The translations under genes and the position numbers were made by a program. The notes beneath the pieces are model-generated. The model had not been told where the DNA came from. It saw only the letters and a list, made by a program, of their open reading frames with translations, and made no database searches. From Paenibacillus_AR mesotrionivorans (GTDB taxonomy: Bacteria > Bacillota > Bacilli > Paenibacillales > NBRC-103111), in assembly GCF_046098205.1 (NCBI RefSeq), contig NZ_JBJURJ010000014.1, forward strand, positions 1-64,000: a stretch of DNA of 64,000 nt, in the 5' to 3' direction. Shown here piece by piece: positions 41,149 through 50,216 of this stretch. How positions within the stretch are numbered: position 1 is the first letter of the stretch; each line of letters begins with the position of its first letter.

Positions 41149-41178
41149 AACCGCCGGGCTTTAGGCCAGGCGGTTTTC
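41149..41178 (+). terminator. Rho-independent terminator
   Basis: ACCGCC-g-GGC...GCC-a-GGCGGT stem then TTTTC, 29 bp after the isomerase gene. Confidence 0.8.
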
Positions 41179-41336
41179 TGTTTGGGCGGATTATAACCCG
41201 AATGCCCGTTATCTATAATAAACCCTTATGGCACGCAGCATTTACGCTGGGCTTGGGATATGATACGATAGCGGTATAAAAACATACTAGATTAATCGGA
41301 TTTATTTTTTCGAATCCGAAGGAGGATAAAGACGCT

Positions 41337-42950
41337 ATGGCTTACCAACCCATTTGGGCGGAGGATACCTCCAAGCTGAACAAGGTAGAGCTGATCAAGC
41401 TCGAAAAAGACGGACTGGATGTCATTCGTACGATTATTGAGGAATATGCGGCAGGCGGGTATGCATCTATTACCGAGGATGATCTGAACCGGTTCAAATG
41501 GGCCGGCGTCTATGAGCAGAAGCCCCGGGACGGCCATTTTATGATGCGGGTGCGGATCAACAGCGGAATTGTCAATTCGGCGCAAGCCCGGGTACTGGCC
41601 GGGATCTCCCGGGATTACGGGCGCAACCTGCTGGATATCACTACCCGCCAGGCTATTCAATTCCATTGGCTCAGGGTGGAGCATCTGCCGGATATCTTTA
41701 AACGTCTGGAATCGGTGGGGCTGTACTCCTACGAGGCCTGCGGCGACTGCCCCCGCACCATTGTCGGCAATCCTTTGGCCGGAATCGACCCCAATGAGCT
41801 CTTGGATACGGAGGCGCTGGTCAATCAGGTTAACGACTTCTTTCTCTTGAACCGGGACTTTTCCAATCTTCCCCGCAAATTCAAAATGTCCATTTCCGGC
41901 AATATCTACAATACCGCTCATGCGGAAATCAATGATTTGGCCTACACCCCGGCTGTTAAGGTGATTGACGGTGAAGAAGTGACCGGCTTCCATGTATGGG
42001 TGGGAGGCGGCTTGTCTGCGAAGCCCCATCTGGCCAAACGCCTGGATGTATTTGTGCGTCCCGAGGATGTGCTGAAGGTGGCAGTCGGCGTTGTTACGAT
42101 TTTCCGGGATTACGGCTATCGGGAGAAGCGCCATCATGCCCGTCTGAAGTTCCTTGTAGCAGACTGGGGACCGGAGAAGTTCCTGGAGAAGCTGACGGAG
42201 ATTGTCGGCGAGCTGCCAGCTTCCGGTGACGATAAAACCGCAGGCTGGAATGCCGCTTATTTCGACGGGGTTCACCCCCAAAAGCAGTCCGGCCTGAATT
42301 ATGTGGGGCTGAATGTGCCTGTAGGACGGCTGACCGGGGATGAATTCGAGGAGCTGGCCCGTCTGTCCGATGAGTATGGCCAAGGTTCTCTGCGTACGAC
42401 CATGGCTCAAAACATCATCTTCTCGGATATTCCTGATACCAAGGTGGACGCCCTGCTGGCGGAGCCGCTACTGAAGCGCCTGACGCCGAACCCCAATACC
42501 TTCATGAGCCGGACGGTTTCCTGCACAGGCAATGAGTTCTGCAATCTGGCGATTGTGGAGACCAAGGTCCGTGCGGTGCGTGTGGCCGAGTATCTGGATG
42601 AGCATGTGGATTTGAACGAGGATATCCGCATTCACTTCGTGGGCTGCCCCAATGCCTGCGGTCAAAAGCAAATCGCCGATATCGGCCTTCAAGGGGCGCT
42701 GGTGAAAACACCGGAAGGCACCGTTGATGCCTTCGATATCGCCGTCGGCGGCACCTTGGGCCCCAACGCTCAATTTAACCAGCCATTGAAGGGCCGGGTG
42801 AAGGGCGACGACGTTGCCCCTGTATTGGCCCGGCTGATCCTGTATTATAAGGAAAACCGGAACGAAGGAGAATCCTTCAACCGGTTTGTAGCCCGGGTGG
42901 GCGTCCCCGCCTTCCAAGAGGTGCTGAACGGTATCCTGGCAGCATCCTAG
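41337..42950 (+). CDS. Ferredoxin-type nitrite/sulfite reductase (siroheme, 4Fe-4S)
   Basis: 537 aa, two NIR/SIR halves. The siroheme/4Fe-4S Cys set is SCTGNEFCNLA and VGCPNACGQ in the second half; DITTRQAIQFHW and the RTIVGNPLAGID region belong to the first. It reduces nitrite to ammonia or sulfite to sulfide by six electrons, probably from ferredoxin. The conserved Trp/Tyr context suggests the assimilatory sulfite/nitrite group, but sequence alone does not settle which. A TCGGATT/AATCCGA hairpin (41297-41318) sits right before the AGGAGG ribosome site. No partner genes adjoin it. Confidence 0.92.
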   Translation: MAYQPIWAEDTSKLNKVELIKLEKDGLDVIRTIIEEYAAGGYASITEDDLNRFKWAGVYEQKPRDGHFMMRVRINSGIVNSAQARVLAGISRDYGRNLLDITTRQAIQFHWLRVEHLPDIFKRLESVGLYSYEACGDCPRTIVGNPLAGIDPNELLDTEALVNQVNDFFLLNRDFSNLPRKFKMSISGNIYNTAHAEINDLAYTPAVKVIDGEEVTGFHVWVGGGLSAKPHLAKRLDVFVRPEDVLKVAVGVVTIFRDYGYREKRHHARLKFLVADWGPEKFLEKLTEIVGELPASGDDKTAGWNAAYFDGVHPQKQSGLNYVGLNVPVGRLTGDEFEELARLSDEYGQGSLRTTMAQNIIFSDIPDTKVDALLAEPLLKRLTPNPNTFMSRTVSCTGNEFCNLAIVETKVRAVRVAEYLDEHVDLNEDIRIHFVGCPNACGQKQIADIGLQGALVKTPEGTVDAFDIAVGGTLGPNAQFNQPLKGRVKGDDVAPVLARLILYYKENRNEGESFNRFVARVGVPAFQEVLNGILAAS

Positions 42951-42981
42951 GTCTGCGAGAGTAAACGTGAGCGTAAAGTTG

Positions 42982-43017
42982 AAGAACCCGAGTGGGCGTG
43001 AGCCCTTCGGGTTCTTT
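42982..43017 (+). terminator. Rho-independent terminator after the reductase gene
   Basis: AAGAACCCGA...TCGGGTTCTT stem with inner GGGC-gtga-GCCC. Confidence 0.88.
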
Positions 43018-43064
43018 GGGTTTTGGGAAATAAGGAGCTGGACAGCAGGAGAGCTTGAACTCCT

Positions 43065-43130
43065 GGGGAGGGCGGCTTGGGTCCTGGGGAAGAGCGGCTG
43101 GAGCTCCTTGGGAAGGGCGAAGGGCTGGGG
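43065..43130 (+). other. Two adjacent G-quadruplex-type motifs in a G-rich stretch
   Basis: 43065-43089 has G runs 4-3-3-4 with loops of 1, 6 and 4 nt; 43110-43130 has runs 3-3-3-4 with loops 2, 4 and 2. Both fit G3+N1-7. They lie in the noncoding gap 42951-43511, which otherwise holds a terminator and a repeat tetrad. ORFs called over this stretch are low-complexity and not credible. Confidence 0.65.
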
Positions 43131-43270
43131 CTCCCTGAGGTGGGTGGAGACTGATGATTGGGGCTGGAGCATCCGGACTCTTGAGAGCCTTTGGCTCCCT
43201 GAGGCCTCGGAGGCTGTGCGAAGGCTGTCTCCCATGGAGAAGCCCCCACGGTAACAGCCGGGTTGAGCTG

Positions 43271-43453
43271 TAACGGAACTCAACGAAGCTTAGACACCGA
43301 AAATCGGGAGCTGCGCCGGCTAAGGGAACTCAGACGCTCTTAGCCGCTGTTTTGGGACTAACTAGCCACCTTTTACTGCTCTAACGGTTTCTGAGTTCCG
43401 TTACAAATTCAAAACCTCCAAATTCCCCCTCTAAGCGTCAAATCGTTCCGTTA
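43271..43453. repeat. Tetrad of TARCGG-like inverted repeats
   Basis: Units at 43271-43292, 43321-43342, 43382-43403 and 43432-43453 (22 bp each), gaps 28, 39 and 28. Half-sites are more degenerate (TAACGG, TAAGGG, TAAGCG; CCGTTA on the right of units 3 and 4), and GAACTC/GAGTTC replaces the GGAA extension seen elsewhere. Spacing is nevertheless the same as in the other arrays. Confidence 0.75.
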
Positions 43454-43511
43454 CAGCTCCAGTCCTGCAGAAACTAAGTCTATATCGCCCCAACCAACCT
43501 TCTGTGAGGCC

Positions 43512-44333
43512 TCAGCCGGACGCCCGACCTTGGCCCGGTCCTCGAAGATACTCCTCCGGGGTTTGGCCCGTCACATTCTTGAAGTCCTTAATAAAATGGG
43601 CTTGGTCATGGTAGCCTAAATCCATGGCTAGCTGCACCAACTCACCATATGTGCCATTATCCAGCCGCTCGGCCGCTTCTTGTATCCGGTACAGCCGGAT
43701 GACCCATTTGGGACTGACCCCGATATACTGATCAAACATACGCTGCACAGTCCGCTTATTCATATCCAAATGAGCACATAGCAAATCCACCTTGGTCAGT
43801 CCGCGGTCATTGCAAATATGCTCCACCACCTCCCGCAAAAATTGGACCTGCGAGTCAGACTCAGGCAACCGGCACAAGAGAAGCCGCTCCATTTCCTCCG
43901 CCATTGCCTGCTCATCCTTCCGGCTAAGCACAGCTTCCTCCAGCTCTCTGCCGGAAAGTCCCAGCACTTCGTTTACGGGTATGGGGGTCCCACGGTATGA
44001 AGATATCGGCGCTCGGATAAAAGGGTAGAAACCGCCCGAGTGAAACTTTACACCAAAGACACAACCGGCTCCCTTCAGCCTATAAGAGAAGGTGGTAACA
44101 CCCGGAGCAAAACATGCCGTTTTGCCCGGCTCCACCACCAAATTTACACATGGATTGGGCACCACCAGTTGGTCATACTCCTCTCCATCCGCCAAATTCC
44201 AAGCGACAATCCAATAATGCTTAACAAACGGCGCCAGCTCCGCACAAGGCTGGATGCGGGACAATCGGAACCGCTGCGCACCGTCCTTTGTATGCAGCAC
44301 ACCCAATGCAGGTGCGGGAAAATCCTGGTGCAT
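43512..44333 (-). CDS. AraC-family transcriptional regulator
   Basis: 273 aa. N-terminal ligand/regulatory domain (about 15-150; KHYWIVAWNL and FHSGGFYPFI) and C-terminal double-HTH (about 165-265; DLLCAHLDMNKRTVQRMFDQ, then LAMDLGYHDQAHFIKDFKNV and TGQTPEEYL). Start ATG 44333 follows GAGGAGG. It is divergent from the SRPBCC gene, 139 bp apart, and probably regulates it. Confidence 0.92.
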   Translation of the reverse strand: MHQDFPAPALGVLHTKDGAQRFRLSRIQPCAELAPFVKHYWIVAWNLADGEEYDQLVVPNPCVNLVVEPGKTACFAPGVTTFSYRLKGAGCVFGVKFHSGGFYPFIRAPISSYRGTPIPVNEVLGLSGRELEEAVLSRKDEQAMAEEMERLLLCRLPESDSQVQFLREVVEHICNDRGLTKVDLLCAHLDMNKRTVQRMFDQYIGVSPKWVIRLYRIQEAAERLDNGTYGELVQLAMDLGYHDQAHFIKDFKNVTGQTPEEYLRGPGQGRASG

Positions 44334-44472
44334 GAAGCATCCTCCTCTGAACCAAGGTAACTGCTCAAACCAAGCTGCTGCTCATAGCTTTCTACCATCT
44401 GTCGCGTTTTTACAAGACTTGTCCGCTTGGGCACTATATAGTAAAGGCACTCACCAATAAGGAGGATGTTTG

Positions 44473-44922
44473 ATGGGACATCAATATGATTTTTATATAG
44501 CGGCAACTCCGGAGCAACTGTGGGAAATTCTCACAGGGCCTGAGGGAGTACGTCAAATTTTCTTCGGCTGTGAGCTGCGCAGCACTTTCCAGCCCGGGGA
44601 GGACTTGGCATATGTCGGTCCCGGCAATGACGGTCCCGAAACGGTCCACGTATATGGAACCTGGCTGGAGTGGGAGCCGCATCACAAATTCAGCTATATC
44701 GAACATCCCGGGCCTTCCTATGCCCCGAACCATGCTGAGCTGGAATCCCGGGTCACCTTTACCTTCGAACCAGCGGGCAGCTGTACCAAAATGAGACTGG
44801 TAAATGATCAATTCACTCCCGGCCATCCGGCGATGGAGCGGTCAGGTGAAAGCTGGTGGATGATCCTAAGCAATATCAAAACCTTGGCGGAAACCGGAAA
44901 AACTTTAGACTTCGGCTGGTAA
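44473..44922 (+). CDS. SRPBCC (AHSA1-like) domain protein
   Basis: 149 aa. START/Bet v1-like fold: YDFYIAATPEQLWEILTGPEGVRQ at the start (shown for position, residues 5-28), FTFEPAGSCTKMRLVNDQF near the middle, and the closing helix ESWWMILSNIKTL. Such proteins bind hydrophobic ligands; role unknown. ATG 44473 is 7 nt after AAGGAGG. Likely target of the divergent AraC regulator. Confidence 0.88.
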   Translation: MGHQYDFYIAATPEQLWEILTGPEGVRQIFFGCELRSTFQPGEDLAYVGPGNDGPETVHVYGTWLEWEPHHKFSYIEHPGPSYAPNHAELESRVTFTFEPAGSCTKMRLVNDQFTPGHPAMERSGESWWMILSNIKTLAETGKTLDFGW

Positions 44923-44951
44923 CCTAAGGTCCTGCCGATTCAAAGAAGAAG

Positions 44952-44997
44952 CGAATGGCCGTACAGCTTTTGGTGTACGGCCATTCGGTGTTTTTTT
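44952..44997 (+). terminator. Terminator between the SRPBCC and uvrA genes
   Basis: GAATGGCCGTAC / GTACGGCCATTC 12-bp stem followed by TTTTTTT on the plus strand. The stem may also end uvrA transcription from the other side. Confidence 0.9.
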
Positions 44998-45029
44998 GCT
45001 TTATGGGTTCTTCATCGTTTTCTGTTGTT

Positions 45030-47924
45030 CTATACGCTAGCCGCGTTCTCTTCCGCTTCCTGCGGCTCTTCTTCCTCCAAAGCCTTCCGGGTCCGGGCCA
45101 AATCCCGTTCCAGAACGGGCTTCAGATATTTGCCGGTATAGGAGCCTGCCACAGCGGCAATATCCTCCGGGGTCCCGGTAGCCACAATCGTACCGCCCCG
45201 GTTGCCCCCTTCCGGTCCCAGATCAATCAGGTAATCCGCTGTTTTGATTACGTCCAAATTATGCTCGATGACCAGCACCGAATCGCCGTTGTCCACCAGC
45301 CGGTGGAGTACAGTCAGCAGACGGTCGATATCATCGGTATGCAGACCTGTTGTAGGCTCGTCCAGAATATAGATGGACTTTCCGGTGCTTCTGCGGTACA
45401 GCTCGGCCGCCAGCTTCACCCGTTGGGCTTCACCGCCGGACAGGGTGGTAGCAGGCTGCCCCAGCTTCATATAGCCCAGGCCTACATCCACGAGAGTCTG
45501 GATTTTGCGGTGAATCCGCGGGATGTTCTTAAAGAACTCCGCAGACGCCTCAATGGTCATTTCCAGCAGCTCGGCAATGCTCTTACCCTTGTACTTGATC
45601 TCCAGCGTCTCCCGGTTGTAACGCTGCCCCTTGCAGACCTCGCAGGGAACATAGACATCCGGCAGGAAGTGCATTTCAATGCGGATGATTCCGTCCCCGC
45701 GGCAGGCTTCACAGCGTCCGCCCTTCACGTTAAAGCTGAAACGTCCCTTTTTGTAGCCGCGGATCTTGGATTCCGAGGTAGCCGAGTAGACATCGCGGAT
45801 ATCATCGAACACACCTGTATAGGTGGCCGGGTTGGAGCGGGGTGTCCGCCCGATAGGGGATTGGTCAATATCGATAACCTTCTCCACATGCTCCAGGCCG
45901 CTGATGGATTTGTATTCGCCGGGACGGGTTTTGGCGCCGTTCAAGTCACGGGCCAGCGTCTTATACAGAATCTCATTCACCAATGTGGATTTGCCGCTGC
46001 CGGATACACCGGTCACACAGCCGAAAACCCCAAGGGGGAACTTGACGTTCACATTCTTCAGGTTGTTTTCCTTCGCGCCCTTTACCTCCAGCCACTTGCC
46101 GTTAGGCTTGCGCCTGGTCAGCGGCACCTTGATGAACTTGCGCCCGCTCAAATATTGGCCGGTCAAGGATGCTTCGTTATCCATTACCTCTTGGGGAGTG
46201 CCCTGGGCGATGACCTCTCCACCATGGATGCCTGCCCCCGGACCGATATCGATGATATAGTCGCAGGCCAGCATGGTGTCCTCATCATGCTCCACTACAA
46301 TCAGGGTATTCCCCAGATTGCGCATATGGTGCAGCGTCTGGATCAAACGGTCATTGTCCCGCTGATGCAGCCCAATGCTGGGTTCATCCAAAATGTACAA
46401 AACGCCCATCAGACTGGAGCCGATCTGAGTAGCCAGCCGGATCCGCTGCGCCTCTCCGCCGGAGAGGGAGCCCGCAGCGCGGCTCAGGGTCAGATAATCC
46501 AGGCCTACATTAACCAGGAAACCCAGACGAGCTTTGACTTCCTTCAGAATCAAGTGGGCAATGGTCTCTTCCTTCTGCGTCAGAGGAAGCTGATCGAAGA
46601 AACCCTGTGCTTCGCCGATGGACAGCGAGGTGACGTAGGAAATGTTCTGCGTGCCTACCGTAACCGCCAGAATCTCAGGCTTCAGGCGGTGTCCCTTACA
46701 CTTGGCGCAGGGTTTGGAGCCCATAAACTGTTCGATAAACTCGCGGATGCCCTCTGAGGCCGTATCCCGGTACCGCCGTTCCAGGTTATGGACAATCCCC
46801 TCGAAGGGAACCATAGCGTCCTTGCGCTGGCCAAAATCATTCTCATACTGGAAACGGATCCGCTCTCCGCTCGTTCCGTACATAATGATCTTCATTTGTT
46901 CGGAGGTAAGATCCCGTACCGGTACATCCATGGGAATGCCGTAATGACGGCAGGCGGAAGCCAGAAACTGGGGGTAGTAGGTGGAGGTGCTGCCAGCCCA
47001 AGCGGCAAACGCTCCGTCCTCAATGGTTTTTTCCTTATCGGACACCAGAAGATCCGGGTCCACAATCATCTTCATGCCCAGACCGTCACATTCCGGACAA
47101 GCGCCGAAGGGGCTGTTGAAGGAGAACATCCGGGGGGATAATTCCTCCATGCTGAAGCCGCATTCGGGACAGGCCAGATTCTGGCTGAACAGAAGCTCCT
47201 CATGCTCCATCACGTCCACCAATACCCGGCCTTCACCCAGCTTAAGAGCGGTTTCGAGAGAATCGGCAAGACGGGACTGGACGTCTTCCTTGACGACGAT
47301 ACGGTCCACCACAACCTCGATGCTGTGCTTCTTGTTCTTCTCCAGCTCGATTTTCTCCGAAAGCTCACGCAGCTCGCCGTTCACACGGACACGGACGAAG
47401 CCCTGCTTCCCGATGTCGGCCAAGAGCTTGGTATGTTCGCCCTTACGCCCTGAAACCACCGGTGCCAGAATCTGCAGCCGGGTGCGCTCCGGGTATTCCA
47501 TCAAACGATCCACCATCTGCTCAACCGTCTGGGCCGTGATCTCCACACCGTGCTCCGGACAATGAGGGCGGCCGATCCGCGCAAACAAAAGCCGCAGATA
47601 GTCATAAATCTCCGTTACGGTACCAACCGTGGAACGGGGATTACGGCTGGTGGTTTTCTGGTCGATGGAGATGGCCGGGGAGAGGCCTTCAATGGAGTCC
47701 ACATCCGGCTTGTCCATTTGGCCGAGAAACTGCCGGGCATAAGCGGACAGCGATTCCACATAGCGCCGCTGCCCTTCCGCGTAGATGGTATCAAAAGCAA
47801 GAGACGACTTGCCCGAGCCGCTCAAACCCGTCAGCACCACAAACCGGTCCCGCGGGATGGTGACATCGATATTCTTCAAATTATGGGCGCGGGCGCCCTT
47901 CACAACTATGGATTCACTTGCCAC
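45030..47924 (-). CDS. uvrA: Excinuclease ABC subunit A
   Basis: 964 aa. Two ABC ATPase modules with Walker A GLSGSGKSS (near 31-39) and GVSGSGKST (near 645), signatures LSGGEAQR twice, and zinc-binding Cys sets (CPECG...CPECDG and CEACRGDG...CEVCKG). It finds bulky DNA lesions and loads UvrB. Start GTG 47924 with GGAGG 7 nt upstream. It lies 51 bp after uvrB in one operon, as in most Firmicutes. Confidence 0.98.
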   Translation of the reverse strand: MASESIVVKGARAHNLKNIDVTIPRDRFVVLTGLSGSGKSSLAFDTIYAEGQRRYVESLSAYARQFLGQMDKPDVDSIEGLSPAISIDQKTTSRNPRSTVGTVTEIYDYLRLLFARIGRPHCPEHGVEITAQTVEQMVDRLMEYPERTRLQILAPVVSGRKGEHTKLLADIGKQGFVRVRVNGELRELSEKIELEKNKKHSIEVVVDRIVVKEDVQSRLADSLETALKLGEGRVLVDVMEHEELLFSQNLACPECGFSMEELSPRMFSFNSPFGACPECDGLGMKMIVDPDLLVSDKEKTIEDGAFAAWAGSTSTYYPQFLASACRHYGIPMDVPVRDLTSEQMKIIMYGTSGERIRFQYENDFGQRKDAMVPFEGIVHNLERRYRDTASEGIREFIEQFMGSKPCAKCKGHRLKPEILAVTVGTQNISYVTSLSIGEAQGFFDQLPLTQKEETIAHLILKEVKARLGFLVNVGLDYLTLSRAAGSLSGGEAQRIRLATQIGSSLMGVLYILDEPSIGLHQRDNDRLIQTLHHMRNLGNTLIVVEHDEDTMLACDYIIDIGPGAGIHGGEVIAQGTPQEVMDNEASLTGQYLSGRKFIKVPLTRRKPNGKWLEVKGAKENNLKNVNVKFPLGVFGCVTGVSGSGKSTLVNEILYKTLARDLNGAKTRPGEYKSISGLEHVEKVIDIDQSPIGRTPRSNPATYTGVFDDIRDVYSATSESKIRGYKKGRFSFNVKGGRCEACRGDGIIRIEMHFLPDVYVPCEVCKGQRYNRETLEIKYKGKSIAELLEMTIEASAEFFKNIPRIHRKIQTLVDVGLGYMKLGQPATTLSGGEAQRVKLAAELYRRSTGKSIYILDEPTTGLHTDDIDRLLTVLHRLVDNGDSVLVIEHNLDVIKTADYLIDLGPEGGNRGGTIVATGTPEDIAAVAGSYTGKYLKPVLERDLARTRKALEEEEPQEAEENAASV

Positions 47925-47975
47925 TTTCAGGCCTCCACCTTTCTCCTCAACCGTATTGGAGCCGTAAGCCCCTCT

Positions 47976-49973
47976 CTAATCCTGCACCTTCAGCTCCATA
48001 ATGGCGTCACGCAGCTGCGCCGCCTTCTCGAACTGGAGGCTCTTGGCCGCATCCTTCATTTCCTTCTCCAGACGTTCGATGAGGCTCATCCGGTCCTTCT
48101 TGGACATCTTGGCACCCTTGACCTCCGCCAGATATTCGGTCTTGGATTCGGCCGCTTTGGTGGCCTCGATAACATCACGCACCCGCTTCTGGATGGTCTG
48201 GGGTGTAATGCCGTTCTTGCGGTTATGCTCCTCCTGGATGGCACGCCGCCGCTTCGTTTCGCTGATGGCCTTCTCCATGGAGTCGGTTATTTTGTCCCCG
48301 TACATGATGACCTTGCCGCCCGAATTCCGGGCCGCCCGCCCGATGGTCTGGATCAAGGAGCGCTCCGCACGAAGGAAACCTTCCTTATCAGCATCGAGAA
48401 TGGTGACCAGCGATACCTCCGGAAGATCGAGGCCCTCCCGCAGCAGGTTGATGCCTACCAGCACATGGAACACCCCAAGACGGAGCTCCCGGAGAATCTG
48501 CATCCGCTCGATAGTCTTGATATCGGAGTGCAAATAGCGCACCTTAATGCCCAGTTCCTTGAGGTAATCCGTCAGATCCTCGGACATTTTCTTGGTCAGA
48601 GTGGTGACCAGCACCCGCTCGTCCTTGGCAATCCGGTCATGGATCTCCCCGATCATATCGTCGATCTGTCCCTTGGTGGGACGGACCTCCACAATGGGGT
48701 CAAGGAGCCCGGTAGGCCGGATAATCTGCTCCACCATCTTGGGGCAGTGCTCCAGCTCGAAGGGCCCGGGAGTTGCCGATACAAAGACCCCTTGGGTAAA
48801 CTTGCTCTCGAATTCCTCGAAGCGCAGCGGCCGGTTGTCCAGCGCAGAAGGCAGCCGAAACCCATGGGCCACCAGCATCTCTTTGCGTGCCCGGTCACCG
48901 TTGTACATCCCCCTGATCTGGGGCAGGGTCACGTGAGATTCGTCAATAACAAACAGCATATCCTCCGGGAAATAATCCAGCAGCGTATACGGGGTTTCGC
49001 CCCGCTGGCGGAAGGTCAGATGGCCGGAGTAATTCTCGATGCCGGAGCAGTAGCCCATCTCCATCATCATCTCGATATCGTACCGGGTGCGCTGCTCCAG
49101 ACGCTGGGCCTCCAGCAGCTTGTTGTCCGCCCGCAACTCCGCCAGGCGTTCCTCTAGCTCTACCTCAATGTTGGCCACCGCCCGCTGAAGCGTGGACTGT
49201 TGGGTAACAAAGTGGGAGGCCGGAGGAATCGTCACATGATCCCGCGTACCGAGAATTTCCCCGGTGAGCACGTCGATCTCCGTAATCCGTTCGATCTCGT
49301 CGCCGAACATCTCCACCCGCACCGCATGCTCCCCTTGGGAGGCGGGGAAAATCTCCACCACATCGCCCCTCACCCGGAAGGTGCCCCGGACAAAGTTCAG
49401 GTCATTGCGCTGGTACTGGATATCCACCAGCTTATGGAGAATGTCGTTGCGCGGCCGCTCCATGCCAACACGCAAAGATAGGCGCAGGTCCTTGTATTCC
49501 TGCGGCGAACCCAAGCCGTAGATGCAGGACACACTGGCCACGATAATGACGTCCCGGCGCTCGAACAGTGAGCTGGTGGCCGAGTGGCGGAGCTTGTCGA
49601 TCTCGTCGTTGATGCTGGAATCCTTCTCTATATAGGTATCCGATGAGGGAATATAGGCTTCCGGCTGGAAGTAGTCATAGTAGCTGACGAAATACTCCAC
49701 TGCATTATTCGGAAAAAACTCCTTGAACTCGCTGCACAGCTGGGCTGCCAGCGTCTTGTTATGGGCGATGACCAGTGTCGGGCGGTTGAGCCTGGCAATG
49801 ACCTGGGCTGCCGTAAAGGTTTTGCCTGTTCCCGTAGCACCCAGGAGGGTCTGGAACTTCTGTCCCGACTCGATGCTCTTGACCAGCTCCTCAATGGCGG
49901 CAGGCTGATCCCCCTGAGGCGAAAACTCGGACACCAGTTCAAATTTCCGCTGGCTTAATGCAGATTCACTCAT
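47976..49973 (-). CDS. uvrB: Excinuclease ABC subunit B
   Basis: 665 aa. Walker A GATGTGKT (near 42-49), the beta-hairpin YYDYFQPEAYIPSSDTYIEK (near 95-115), DESHVT, and the C-terminal UVR coiled-coil (LEKEMKDAAKSLQFEKAAQL). It receives the lesion from UvrA and recruits UvrC. Upstream lies a LexA-like box at 50087-50098 (GAAT-n4-GTTC), in line with SOS control, and a minus-strand -10 TATAAT just before the gene. Confidence 0.98.
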   Translation of the reverse strand: MSESALSQRKFELVSEFSPQGDQPAAIEELVKSIESGQKFQTLLGATGTGKTFTAAQVIARLNRPTLVIAHNKTLAAQLCSEFKEFFPNNAVEYFVSYYDYFQPEAYIPSSDTYIEKDSSINDEIDKLRHSATSSLFERRDVIIVASVSCIYGLGSPQEYKDLRLSLRVGMERPRNDILHKLVDIQYQRNDLNFVRGTFRVRGDVVEIFPASQGEHAVRVEMFGDEIERITEIDVLTGEILGTRDHVTIPPASHFVTQQSTLQRAVANIEVELEERLAELRADNKLLEAQRLEQRTRYDIEMMMEMGYCSGIENYSGHLTFRQRGETPYTLLDYFPEDMLFVIDESHVTLPQIRGMYNGDRARKEMLVAHGFRLPSALDNRPLRFEEFESKFTQGVFVSATPGPFELEHCPKMVEQIIRPTGLLDPIVEVRPTKGQIDDMIGEIHDRIAKDERVLVTTLTKKMSEDLTDYLKELGIKVRYLHSDIKTIERMQILRELRLGVFHVLVGINLLREGLDLPEVSLVTILDADKEGFLRAERSLIQTIGRAARNSGGKVIMYGDKITDSMEKAISETKRRRAIQEEHNRKNGITPQTIQKRVRDVIEATKAAESKTEYLAEVKGAKMSKKDRMSLIERLEKEMKDAAKSLQFEKAAQLRDAIMELKVQD

Positions 49974-50057
49974 ACGATCACCCTCACAGCGGAGAACCCG
50001 CTTGATTGATTATAGTAAGGCCCCTAAACTTTTCAGTGACAGAACCCGATAAAAAAA

Positions 50058-50098
50058 TTGACAAAGTTACAAATTTTGTACAATGGGAATGCATGTTC
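50058..50098. promoter_or_regulatory. uvrB/motA intergenic control region with LexA-like box
   Basis: GAATGCATGTTC (50087-50098) differs from the Firmicute LexA/DinR core GAAC-n4-GTTC at one base. A plus-strand promoter-like pair TTGACA (50058-50063) and TACAAT (50079-50084) has a short 15-bp spacer. The box lies between the divergent uvrB and motA genes. Confidence 0.55.
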
Positions 50099-50216
50099 CT
50101 ATCAATTATACCCGCTTTCCCAGTGGATTGCAAAGGGAACAGCATACTTATTTTTTCTTTACCTGTAATTGTTTTACATACATATCTAATACCAGTCTTG
50201 AAAGGGGAAACATGAT

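Noticed and set aside
42967..43254. 95-aa plus and 100-aa minus ORFs in the G-rich gap
   Set aside because: Composition follows the G-rich low-complexity DNA; both begin inside the terminator.
44955..46757. 600-aa plus-strand ORF opposite uvrA
   Set aside because: Antisense shadow of uvrA.
47550..49157. 535-aa plus-strand ORF opposite uvrB
   Set aside because: Antisense shadow of uvrB.
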